From positions 372,001 to 436,000 of the forward strand of contig JAXLTI010000004.1 in the NCBI GenBank assembly GCA_046330135.1: DNA of 64,000 nt, written 5' to 3'. Under the pieces are notes generated by a model. The model was not told the origin of the DNA. It was given only the letters and a program-made list of their open reading frames with translations, and searched no databases. Below, in pieces: positions 8,597 through 16,941 of the stretch. The number at the start of each line of letters is the position of its first letter. Within the stretch, counting starts at the first letter, position 1. The translations under genes and the position numbers were made by a program. This DNA comes from CAYYFX01 sp046330135. Lineage in GTDB: Bacteria; ARS69.

Positions 8597-8765
8597 TCAT
8601 CGCGATGTGCCCATGCCCAAGCGCCGCAAGGACGATGCGCGGGGTTGCACTTCCGCTCCTTCGCGGGCCTCAGCGCCATCGTCGTGGGGCCGCTCCGTGC
8701 GCGTGTTCTTCAGCACCCGTGGCGGAACATGCCGGCGGCCAAGCTGCCGCGGCACCGTCCGGATC
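8597..8765 (-). pseudogene. Relic of a tyrosine recombinase
   Basis: The complement matches the recombinase at 1-498. RTV, AG-x-x-RH and LKNTRTERP correspond to RTV, AGTLRH and LKNARTDRP of that protein. A deletion of about 10 nt before LKN and further deletions upstream shift the frame. After about 40 codons it runs to a TGA at 8597-8599. It covers only the core-binding domain. It is likely what remains of the integrase that placed the island, or of a second unit of the same family. Confidence 0.6.
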
Positions 8766-8822
8766 CGTCGGCGTCGGTAGACATAGATCTCCGGCCCATT
8801 CGCACGTTGAGCAGGAGCAGGC

Positions 8823-9524
8823 TCAGGGATGTAGTGCCTGCCAACCGCCGACCTGATCCACGACCTCGCACATCGTCCGGAATGCGTCAGCGGATTCGTC
8901 GATGTACTCTCGGCGCGCGATCGAGGCGCGCTCTGCCAGGTGAACCTTGTTTCGACGACGGCAGAGGGTATCGAGGTCGCGCGCCCGTCGAGTGTCTACA
9001 AGAGCATTCGCCGCGGCCACGGCGATCTTCCAGTTGAATGTGTTGCAGGGCCATTCCTTTCGCAACTGCTTCTCGATCGTCGCGGCGGACCATGAGATAC
9101 GCTTCCCCGAGCGCGTCCGCGGCGAGCCCCACTCATGTGCGTCCGTCGCGAAGTGGCGGGCGGCGATTCCGTGTGCCAGGGCATCGCCCAAGACAGCCTC
9201 ACAGATGGCGGCGTAGTCAATAATCTGTGCGCGGATGTGTGCGGCCCGGCGCTCGTTGGTGGCGTACGTCACCAGACCAAGCTTGTACAACCACCGAGCT
9301 CCAAACAGCGTTTCCCCCAGGGTTCTTCGGAGCGCGGGGTCTCGGACTCTGCCGAAGGTGCCACCTTCCAGTTCATCGACGGATCGCTCGTCGCGAAGGG
9401 CGAATTCGCATACCGAATCCATGATGATCTGGCCGAGGCGCGTCTTCAGCGGCTGCTCCTGAACAACGCGACCTAGTTCGCGGCCGAGGTTCTGACCGAG
9501 CACATCTTGAATGGTCTCTGCCAT
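8823..9524 (-). CDS. HEPN-like protein (RNKVH motif), candidate RNase or toxin component
   Basis: Start set at ATG 9524 (MAETIQDVLG). An upstream ATG at 9638 would add a low-complexity stretch and is less likely, and neither has a strong ribosome site. The product is 233 aa and mostly helical. The N-terminus has DVLGQNLGRELGRVV. The middle (80-120) has LYKLGLVTYATN and IIDYAAICEAVLGDAL. The C-terminal LCRRRNKVHLAERA (187-200) fits the R-x(3-6)-H active-site motif of HEPN RNases. HEPN proteins often sit in toxin-antitoxin or abortive-infection loci. The gene begins less than 200 bp from the att-like repeat at 9719. Family call moderate, function unproven. Confidence 0.5.
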   Translation of the reverse strand: MAETIQDVLGQNLGRELGRVVQEQPLKTRLGQIIMDSVCEFALRDERSVDELEGGTFGRVRDPALRRTLGETLFGARWLYKLGLVTYATNERRAAHIRAQIIDYAAICEAVLGDALAHGIAARHFATDAHEWGSPRTRSGKRISWSAATIEKQLRKEWPCNTFNWKIAVAAANALVDTRRARDLDTLCRRRNKVHLAERASIARREYIDESADAFRTMCEVVDQVGGWQALHP

Positions 9525-9718
9525 GCGATGCACCACGCCTGAGGGCTCGGGTAGCGTGCCGGACTTGAGAGCCCCCGGTACGATACGGCATAGCGAGGAA
9601 GGTCGCGGCGACGATCCTTCATCTCGGCCCCAAGTCATGGCGTCCTACAAGACATCTGCGGTGCTACGCCGCGCGTGGCTGCTTCCCCGATTGGCGTCGA
9701 CGAATGGGCGGCGTGCGC

Positions 9719-9845
9719 GTGGAGACATAGTGGAGACGGCCGATTTAAGGCCGCTCAACTCGCGTCCGCCAAGACGCGCAAAGGCCCGAAACTCAAAGAG
9801 TTCCGGGCCTCGCTCAAGTGGTAGCGGGGGCGGGATTTGAACCCG
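9719..9845 (-). repeat. Att-like direct repeat, copy 2, with tRNA 3'-end fragment
   Basis: Partner of 4971-5097. On the minus strand the tRNA 3' end is well formed: T-arm GCGGG-TTCAAAT-CCCGC (complement of 9830-9846), acceptor strand CCCCGCT, discriminator A and CCA (complement of 9819-9821). The 5' part of a tRNA, which should begin AGCGGGG, is absent. The sequence beyond 9848 is the end of the molybdopterin oxidoreductase gene. This looks like a recombination scar at a tRNA end and not a working tRNA gene. Confidence 0.7.
9782..9810 (-). terminator. Hairpin terminator of the tRNA remnant (copy 2)
   Basis: AGGCCCG-A-AACTC and GAGTT-C-CGGGCCT form the same 13-bp stem as at 5034-5062, with one mismatch and a 3-nt loop. 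It may now end transcription of the minus-strand respiratory operon. Confidence 0.6.
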
Positions 9846-9847
9846 CC

Positions 9848-12136
9848 CTACAGCCCCGTCTTCCGCAGATCTCGCCGGTGCGCCTTGCGCACGGTGACCT
9901 TCGCCGGGAGCCCGCCTAGCGCTTCCGTGCCGGCCGCAAGCGTGCTCGGCACGACGAGCCACGCGAGGCCTTCCGGCTCCTTCTGACCGACGTTTCCGCC
10001 CTGCACGTCGGAGAGGAAGCCGTAGTGCTCCGGGAGAAACGCGGTGCCCGGCAGCACGCGGTCCGTGAGCCAGAGGCGCGCGGTGGCGTCGCCGGTCTCC
10101 GAGGACACCGTGACCCAGTCGCCCTCGGCGAGCCCGAGCGCAGCGCCGTCCGTGGGGTGCATCTCGAGGCGCGCGGTCGGCGCCTCGTAGTGCAGCTCGG
10201 CTGTGCGGCCGGTGAGCATGCGGGAGCGCTCGTGCTCCACGAGCGGTCCCACGATGAGCTCGAAGGTCTTCTCCGGCGTGGCCGCGGCCTTGCGTGAGGG
10301 CGAAGGCGCCGGGGTGGCGACGTAGGTCGCCGGAACCGCCGACGCCCCTGCAGTCGTCGGCGTGATGCGGACGGCGCCGGGCTGATCCTCCGCGGCGCAC
10401 GGCCACGCGACGTCCAGCTCGCGGCCGAGGCGTGCCTCCGTGATCCCGCCCGATTCGAACGGCGTCCCCGCGGCGGCAGATCTCCAGCGCTCCCATTCTC
10501 CCTGCGCATCTCCGAAGGACGCGCGCAGCCCCTTCGGCGCCGCGACCCGCGCGAGATCCCCGACGATTCGCTCCGCCGGCCGCGCTTCGCCCGGAGGCTC
10601 CGCCGCCACCTCGAGGCGCTCGCAGCGACGATCGAGGGACATGATCGTGCCCGCCGTCTCGCCGGAGGTGAGCGCGAGCGGTAGCACTACATCCGCGAAG
10701 ACCGTCGTCTCCGTGGGGACGTGCGTGGAAGCCGCCACGGTGAAGCTCGTCTTGAGCGCCTCGCGCCACGCGAGCGCATCCGGCAGGTCCGCGGCCACGT
10801 TCGCACGAAGCACGACGAGCGCGCCGAGCTTTCCGTCCCGCGCGGCGGCGGGCCACTGAAGGAGCGGAGGACTGCCCGCCGCGGGCAGCGCGTCTGCGCT
10901 CACGCCCCAGGCCGCCGCGGCGCGCGCCCGATCGCTCGGCACCGCGAGATGTCCGCCCGCCGGCAAGGCGCCCGGTCGAATTCCGAGCCCGAGAGCTCCG
11001 GTGGCGTTCGCGCCGCGCGGCAGGAGGAGGCACCCGCGCCCGACCGCGCCCCACTGCCCGCTGGCGCGGTGCAGCTGCGCCACCGCGCGCGCGAGCGGCG
11101 CGCCGGCCGCGGTCCCGAGCGCCACGGGACCCACGAGTGTCACGACCCCGCGCGCCGCGCGCCACGCGTCTGCCACCGCCGCCGCGTCCGCCTTCGCCAC
11201 GCCCGCCGCCTCCAGCGACTCGCCGTTCCGCCGGAGCCACGCCGTCCAGCTCGCAGCCTCCTTCGGCACGTTCGGCACAGCGTCGCGTCCGGTCAGGAGC
11301 GCCGCCGCGAGCGCGTTCACGAACGCGATATCTCGACCCGGGCGCGGCCGCACGTGCACGTCCGCGATCGAGGCCGCGAGCGTGCGTCGCGAGTCCACGA
11401 GCACCACCTTGGCGCGGCCCACGCGTCGCGCATCCAGCGCGCGGTAGTACACGCCGGGATGGCTGTCCGCGATGTCGCCGCCCACGAGGAGGATCAGCGT
11501 GGCCGCGTCGATGTCCTCGACGGAAGCGGGGTTCGCGCTCACGCCGAACACCGCGGCGCACGCGTCGTAGGCGTGAAGCGCGTCCAGCCGCGCGGGCGTG
11601 TCGACGTTGTCGGTGCCGAGCCCCCCCTTCGCGAGGCGCGCGAGCGCGGAGAACGTCTCGCAGGTCTCCTCGTCCGACGCCACGAACGCGATCCCCCCGG
11701 CGCCGAGCCGCTCCTTCGCTCCGCCCAGTCCCTTCGCGACTGCGGCGAGCGCGTCGTCCCAGGACACCGCCTCCAGCCCTTCGAGCGTGCCCTTGGTGGC
11801 CGGATCGCGGCGCACCATCGGTCGAAGCGCGCGATCGGCGGCGGCCGACGCTTCGACCAGCGCGCGCGCCCGCGGACAGAGCCGCCCGAAGCCGGTCTTG
11901 GACGCGGGGATGCCCTTCGTCGCGAGCAGCTCGCCTGCCTCCGCGCGAAGGAAGACCGGCTCGGCCAGCCCGCAGAGACTGCACACCGAGCGCGTCCACC
12001 GCTCCACGTCCGCCGGCTGCGCCTTCTTGCTGCGCAGGCCTTTCTCTTGCGCGAGCGCAACGTCGAGCCACGGCGCAAACGGCAGCGCCAGGGCGCATCT
12101 CCCGCAGGCGTCGAGGAAACGACGTCGGCTGATCAT
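9848..12136 (-). CDS. Tat-exported molybdopterin-type oxidoreductase, last gene of the respiratory operon
   Basis: Start is ATG 12136 (MISRRRFLDACGRC), which opens a twin-arginine signal and overlaps the upstream cytochrome gene as ATGA. The frame continues upstream to 12844 but that part is a shadow of the cytochrome. The product is 762 aa. A short FeS region has CSLCG and a distal GRLCP, but the usual third Cys (CxxCxxxC) is Glu (CSLCGLAE). The body has typical molybdopterin-binding and dimethyl-sulfoxide-reductase-family segments (ILLVGGDIADSHPGVYYRA, KVVLVDSRRT, TETTVFADVVLPLA). The C-terminal domain (LIVGPLVEHERSRMLTGRT onward) is the cofactor-capping barrel. Acting outside the membrane, it could be a catalytic or a structural ActB-like subunit. 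The substrate is unknown. Confidence 0.85.
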   Translation of the reverse strand: MISRRRFLDACGRCALALPFAPWLDVALAQEKGLRSKKAQPADVERWTRSVCSLCGLAEPVFLRAEAGELLATKGIPASKTGFGRLCPRARALVEASAAADRALRPMVRRDPATKGTLEGLEAVSWDDALAAVAKGLGGAKERLGAGGIAFVASDEETCETFSALARLAKGGLGTDNVDTPARLDALHAYDACAAVFGVSANPASVEDIDAATLILLVGGDIADSHPGVYYRALDARRVGRAKVVLVDSRRTLAASIADVHVRPRPGRDIAFVNALAAALLTGRDAVPNVPKEAASWTAWLRRNGESLEAAGVAKADAAAVADAWRAARGVVTLVGPVALGTAAGAPLARAVAQLHRASGQWGAVGRGCLLLPRGANATGALGLGIRPGALPAGGHLAVPSDRARAAAAWGVSADALPAAGSPPLLQWPAAARDGKLGALVVLRANVAADLPDALAWREALKTSFTVAASTHVPTETTVFADVVLPLALTSGETAGTIMSLDRRCERLEVAAEPPGEARPAERIVGDLARVAAPKGLRASFGDAQGEWERWRSAAAGTPFESGGITEARLGRELDVAWPCAAEDQPGAVRITPTTAGASAVPATYVATPAPSPSRKAAATPEKTFELIVGPLVEHERSRMLTGRTAELHYEAPTARLEMHPTDGAALGLAEGDWVTVSSETGDATARLWLTDRVLPGTAFLPEHYGFLSDVQGGNVGQKEPEGLAWLVVPSTLAAGTEALGGLPAKVTVRKAHRRDLRKTGL

Positions 12137-13182
12137 GGCACCACTCCGGGAACGTCGCGCTGGGTGCCGACAGGAATCGGACGGCGGCGCAGCTCGCTCG
12201 TCATGCCGAGGGGCGTCCAGTACTTGATCAGCGGATCGGCGTTCTCCAGCCGATAGCGCGCGTTGCGCTCGCTGTGGCACTGCTTGCAGACCGGCACCAG
12301 GGTCTCGATCGTGGTGCGCGCGAGCATCGTGGAGTCCGCGGGATCCTTCGCCACGGTGCTCGCGGGATCGTGCAGCGTGACGGCGTCGTTCCGGAAGTCG
12401 CCGGTTTGCTTGAGGATCACGGACTGCGGCATGTGACACGTCACGCAGTCCGCGGCCCGCAGCTTCCCCGCAGGATCCGGCGGTTGAGTGGTCAGCACGA
12501 GGCCCATGCGGGACTGGAGGAAGCCCTGCACGTGCTGGGAGCTGAGGTGGCAGTCCATGCACACCTTCAGGGACTTCGCGAGACCGCGCTCGGTCGCGTG
12601 CGGCTCGTGGCACGAGACGCAGCGCACGCCGGGCGCGTTCCTCGGGCCGTGCTTGGAGGCGAGGAACTCCTCGACCTCCTGCGCGTGGCAGAGCGCGCAG
12701 CGATCCGGACCCGGGCGCGGGAAGAACCCGGCCTCGTGCGTGCCGTGGCAGCTCCCGCAGTAGACGCCGGCGCGCGAGTGCAGGCTCTCCTGCCAGTCCA
12801 CCACCGCGAAGGACGTCTGGCTCACCGAGTGACAGCTGAGGCACAGGGACTGGTAGATCGGCCCCTGGTCTTTCGCGTATGCCGTTCCGATGGGCAAGGC
12901 ACGCGTGAGCTGGCCCGGCGGGAGCTGCATCTGCTTGAACTCGTCGGATTGGCCGGGAATGTCCGGGAGAGCACCGCGCGGCGCGGAGGCGACGGCCTTC
13001 GGCCGCTTCGGCAAGGACGGCAAGCGGCTGCAGCCCGGCGCCATGAGGGCCAGGATCGCCGCTGCGAGAAGGGCGACGTTCCTGCCGGCGCGCCGGCGCG
13101 TCGCAGACTCGCGAAGAGCGACGAACCCGTCCGCGACCCCCCCGGCCCGCGCCGCAGTGACGAGACGGCTACCTCTTCGCAT
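12133..13182 (-). CDS. Seven-heme c-type cytochrome, probable lipoprotein
   Basis: 349 aa with seven CXXCH motifs: CLSCH, CGSCH, CALCH, CVSCH, CMDCH, CVTCH and CKQCH. The hydrophobic segment at about 36-50 ends in APGC (C51), a plausible but non-ideal lipobox. The long basic region before it may mean the true start is further in. The start overlaps the six-heme gene by 14 nt and the stop overlaps the molybdopterin gene by 4 nt, so expression is tightly coupled. The likely job is electron transfer between the cytochrome b/Rieske core and the oxidoreductase or the cell surface. It matches no cytochrome family I can name with certainty. Confidence 0.9.
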   Translation of the reverse strand: MRRGSRLVTAARAGGVADGFVALRESATRRRAGRNVALLAAAILALMAPGCSRLPSLPKRPKAVASAPRGALPDIPGQSDEFKQMQLPPGQLTRALPIGTAYAKDQGPIYQSLCLSCHSVSQTSFAVVDWQESLHSRAGVYCGSCHGTHEAGFFPRPGPDRCALCHAQEVEEFLASKHGPRNAPGVRCVSCHEPHATERGLAKSLKVCMDCHLSSQHVQGFLQSRMGLVLTTQPPDPAGKLRAADCVTCHMPQSVILKQTGDFRNDAVTLHDPASTVAKDPADSTMLARTTIETLVPVCKQCHSERNARYRLENADPLIKYWTPLGMTSELRRRPIPVGTQRDVPGVVP

Positions 13183-14839
13183 GAGGCTTCTCCTCGTCGT
13201 CTCCGGTGGCGGGAAGGGCCGATCGTTGCAGGATCGCGGGGCAGCCTGCGCGTTGCTGGCGCGGGTGATGACACGTCACGCACACGTTGTTCTCGCCGGT
13301 CTCGGAGGGGAGGAGCCGCAGGCTCACGGCCTCGCGCGCCAGGCGCGACGCGTGCGCGAGCAGCGCGCGCCCTCGCACTCCCTCGCCCTTCGCCACGAGG
13401 TCCTGTCCCACCACCATCATCTCGTTGTAGCGCTCGCCGGGGCCGTGACAGCCTTCGCACGTCACGCCGGGCTCCACGTACTTGCCGGTCGTCGCGTCGT
13501 AGCCGGTGGAGTGGCACGGGAGGCACGGGCGCGGGTCCGCCGTCTTCGCCAGGCGCTCGAGGCTCCGGAACTTCGTCGCGAGCCACCGGCGGCTGTGCTC
13601 GCGGTGCAGCACCTCGTGACAGCCGAGGCATTTCGCCGAGCCCACGTAGCGCAGCGGGCGGCCCTGCATGGAGTAGGACCAGGCATCCACGGTGCGGACG
13701 GTGGGCGCCGCCCCCTCGTCGGCTTCGCTGTCCGTGGGGTCGAAGTAGCCCTGCGCGCTGAGCCACCACTGCCCCCAGGACGCGGCCGCGACGGAGTCCG
13801 CGTTCGCGGCCTCGCTCGCCGTCGCGCGCTCCTCCGCCGGATCGAGCCCGGTGATGCGCCGCAGCTCCTCGCGCGCTTCCTCGCGCTCAGCCGCCGTGCC
13901 GCTCGCGAGCTGCGCGATGCGACCCTTCAGCGAATAGCGCCCCGCGCCGAAGCCCGCCGACGCCAAGAGGCCGCGATGCGCGTGCTCCACGTCGAGCGCG
14001 CGGCCGTGTCCGCCGTGGCAGACCGTGCACGGAACGTCGCGGAAGATGTCGCCGGCGGGCAACGCGGAGTGCACGCCGGGCGGATCGTCGAGGGTCCCGT
14101 GACAGGTGGGACACCGCGCCACCGTCATCCCGTCCGCCGAGGCGATCTCGCGCACGCGGAGCGGCCGGTCGCGCAGCCGCGCGAGCGCCGCCTCGCGACT
14201 GGTCACCGGCTCGAGGAGCTTCGCGCGCGCCCGCTCGAGGCTGTCGCGCGGCGCGGCGATCCGCTGCGCTTCGGCGCGGAGGTCCTGCGCTTCGCCCTGC
14301 TTCGCGTCGAGGCGGGAGCGAAGCTCGGCCACCGGCCCCTCGAGCGCGACGAGGACGTCCCCGAGCGAGTCCCGCACCGCCCACAGCTTCTGCAAGCGCG
14401 TGGTGTCGGGCGGCCACGTGCCCGTGGCCGTCACGTAGGCCTGCTGCGCCGCCTCGAGGCGATCTCCCAGCGCCTTGCGGGCGCGCACCGCATCCGGCTG
14501 CTGGGCGTCCACGTCGGCCTTGCGAAGCGCCACGTAGATCGCGTCGATCTCCTTCTCCAACGCCGCGACCCGCCCGTGCAGCTCCGCGAGCCGCGCGCTC
14601 GCCGTGTCCGCACGCGCCACGCGCAGCCTCTCGTCGAGGCGGGCCAGCTCCGCGCGCGCTGCGGGCGCTTCGAGGTCGGCCCGCGCCTGGGCCAGCTCGG
14701 CTTCGATCCGCGCGCGCTCACGGCTCAGCAGCTCCCGCTGATAGCGCTGCCACGAAGGGTCGGCGTCGCGATAGGCCGCCCACGCGACGAGCGCGAGGAG
14801 GACCAGGACCAGCGCCGCGAAGGAGCGTGAGAGGCTCAT
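13169..14839 (-). CDS. Membrane-anchored six-heme cytochrome with long coiled coil
   Basis: 556 aa. A membrane helix at 7-22 is followed by a predicted coiled coil of about 200 residues (27-230). Six CXXCH motifs lie at 243-247, 271-275, 404-408, 439-443, 461-465 and 520-524. Between the second and third is a heme-free helical stretch (300-365). The coiled coil would hold the heme domain well away from the membrane or mediate oligomerisation. That is unusual for a periplasmic cytochrome and suggests spanning of the periplasm. The gene sits 1 nt after the cytochrome b C-terminal gene, which supports direct interaction with the quinol-oxidising core. Confidence 0.9.
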   Translation of the reverse strand: MSLSRSFAALVLVLLALVAWAAYRDADPSWQRYQRELLSRERARIEAELAQARADLEAPAARAELARLDERLRVARADTASARLAELHGRVAALEKEIDAIYVALRKADVDAQQPDAVRARKALGDRLEAAQQAYVTATGTWPPDTTRLQKLWAVRDSLGDVLVALEGPVAELRSRLDAKQGEAQDLRAEAQRIAAPRDSLERARAKLLEPVTSREAALARLRDRPLRVREIASADGMTVARCPTCHGTLDDPPGVHSALPAGDIFRDVPCTVCHGGHGRALDVEHAHRGLLASAGFGAGRYSLKGRIAQLASGTAAEREEAREELRRITGLDPAEERATASEAANADSVAAASWGQWWLSAQGYFDPTDSEADEGAAPTVRTVDAWSYSMQGRPLRYVGSAKCLGCHEVLHREHSRRWLATKFRSLERLAKTADPRPCLPCHSTGYDATTGKYVEPGVTCEGCHGPGERYNEMMVVGQDLVAKGEGVRGRALLAHASRLAREAVSLRLLPSETGENNVCVTCHHPRQQRAGCPAILQRSALPATGDDEEKPHAKR

Positions 14840-14840
14840 C

Positions 14841-15620
14841 TCAGAAACCGAGCCCGACGCCGTCGAATCGCGCGACGTAACGGAGGTGGAAGAGAAGCCG
14901 GAGCAGGATCTTGATCAGCGTCCCGGCCATGCCGAGGAGCAGGAGCGCGAAGAGCCAGCGGCGCCCGCGAGAGAAGCCCGGCCACGCCGCGGTGCGCCTC
15001 ACGATCCACGCGCCGCCGAGCCCGAAGTACGCCAAGAGCAAGGGCACGCCCACGAGGTTCGGGAGCGAGCGCGTGGCGCCGCTAGCGGGAGCGGGCGACG
15101 CGGCCGCGCCGGGAAGCACCCACGCCCACCCGGGTCCGCGGAACCACATCCCGATCGCGATCAAAGCGAACCACCCGGTGAGCCCGGCGAGGAAGATCGT
15201 GGACGCGAGCGGACGTCGGCGGAACGTGTAGACGCCCTGATCGTGGCGCGTGGGGTCGAGGTACGGGATCGCGCACAGCCCGAGCACGATGAGCAAGGGA
15301 ATCGCCACTCCCGCGATCCACGGATCGAAGTACACGAGCAGCTCCTGCAGCCCCACGAAGTACCACGGCGCCTTCGCGGGATTCGGTGTGCGCGCAGGAT
15401 CGGCCGGAGCTTCGAGCGGCGCGTCGACGAGGATCGACACGACCATCAGCACGACCGTGAGGAGCAGCCCGGCCACGACCTCCCGGAAGAGCAGGTTCGG
15501 CCAGACCGTCACGAGCTCGCTGCGCGGAGGCGGCGGCAGGGAGCCGGGCGGGGTCACGTACCCGAGAACGCGCTCCTGCGCGGGGGGAACGGGGGCGTCG
15601 CCTTCGGGCTTCAGGCTCAC
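14841..15620 (-). CDS. Cytochrome b C-terminal (subunit IV-like) protein
   Basis: 259 aa with about five membrane helices. The quinol-site PEWY motif of cytochrome b/subunit IV appears as APWYF (KAPWYFVGLQELL), and a TRHDQGVYTF loop follows. Extra C-terminal helices (LLAYFGLGGAWIVRR, WLFALLLLGMAGTLI) extend it beyond the plain subunit IV. Together with the next gene it forms the split, b6f-like arrangement. The role is quinol oxidation in the membrane, feeding the Rieske protein. Replacement of Glu by Pro in PEWY may change proton release at the Qo site. Confidence 0.88.
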   Translation of the reverse strand: MSLKPEGDAPVPPAQERVLGYVTPPGSLPPPPRSELVTVWPNLLFREVVAGLLLTVVLMVVSILVDAPLEAPADPARTPNPAKAPWYFVGLQELLVYFDPWIAGVAIPLLIVLGLCAIPYLDPTRHDQGVYTFRRRPLASTIFLAGLTGWFALIAIGMWFRGPGWAWVLPGAAASPAPASGATRSLPNLVGVPLLLAYFGLGGAWIVRRTAAWPGFSRGRRWLFALLLLGMAGTLIKILLRLLFHLRYVARFDGVGLGF

Positions 15621-15638
15621 GAGCGCCTCGTGCGCGCG

Positions 15639-16397
<759 letters not shown>

Positions 16398-16416
16398 CGA
16401 CGTCCTCCCGGGGCGG

Positions 16417-16941
16417 TCACACCGCCACCCAGAAGCGCGGGTCGCGCTCCGCGCGCTCGGAACTCGCGCGAGTGGACAGGTCCACCTGCACCTGACCCTG
16501 CTCCACGGAGATGGCGAAGCGCTCGAGGGGGCGGACCGCCGGTCCGTTCAGCACTTCGCCGGCCGGCGTGAAGCGGCTCCCGTGGCACGGGCACTGGAAC
16601 ATGCCGCGCTCCGGCTCCCAGCGCGGCGTGCAACCGAGATGCGTGCAGCGCGCCTCCAGCGCGAAGATGCGGCCGTCGCGATTCACGACCCACACGCCGT
16701 GGCGCGCCACCCACCGCGTGGCCACGACGGGCTCGGCGTAGTCCTGGATCGGCCCCACATCCAGCAGCGCGCTTCCCGCGCCGCTCGGGCGGGGGCGGAG
16801 AAAGCGCACGAGCCCGGGGCCCGACGCGACGAGGAGCGCGGTCAGTCCGCCCCAACCGAGACGCTGGAGGAGCTCTCGGCGGGGGACGCGATCGCGATCG
16901 CCCGGGGTCGGAATCGATTCGGTCGTCTCCATGGCATCCAT
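16417..16941 (-). CDS. Rieske [2Fe-2S] protein
   Basis: 174 aa from ATG 16941; ATG 16932 is an alternative. The N-terminus has RRELLQRLGW (21-30) and a hydrophobic helix, a Tat-type anchor as in other Rieske proteins. The cluster site is C99-T-H101-L-G-C104 and C117-P-C119-H120-G-S. C99, H101, C117 and H120 bind iron, and C104 with C119 form the disulfide. It takes electrons from quinol at cytochrome b and passes them to the multiheme cytochromes. The first 100 nt overlap the 3' end of the flavoprotein gene in another frame, an unusually long overlap. Confidence 0.93.
   Translation of the reverse strand: MDAMETTESIPTPGDRDRVPRRELLQRLGWGGLTALLVASGPGLVRFLRPRPSGAGSALLDVGPIQDYAEPVVATRWVARHGVWVVNRDGRIFALEARCTHLGCTPRWEPERGMFQCPCHGSRFTPAGEVLNGPAVRPLERFAISVEQGQVQVDLSTRASSERAERDPRFWVAV

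Larger units (their letters stand above)
4971..9845. mobile_element. Small genomic island bounded by tRNA-3'-end direct repeats
   Basis: Two 127-bp direct repeats (4971-5097 and 9719-9845) bracket this segment, as attL and attR do for tRNA-targeting islands. Inside are a secreted DNRLRE-like protein, a beta-helix protein, a broken FlgD-tail gene, a PD-(D/E)XK protein, a tyrosine-recombinase relic and a HEPN-like protein, all on the minus strand. There is no intact integrase, so the island is probably immobile on its own. Confidence 0.6.

Noticed and set aside
9819..9910. Intact tRNA gene
   Set aside because: Only the T-arm, acceptor 3' strand and CCA are present. No 5' strand AGCGGGG or anticodon arm is found.
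9645..12098. 817-codon minus-strand frame overlapping the molybdopterin gene
   Set aside because: Its composition is Arg/Ala-rich with no motifs, and it is the other frame of a clear oxidoreductase. Its end reads through the tRNA remnant.
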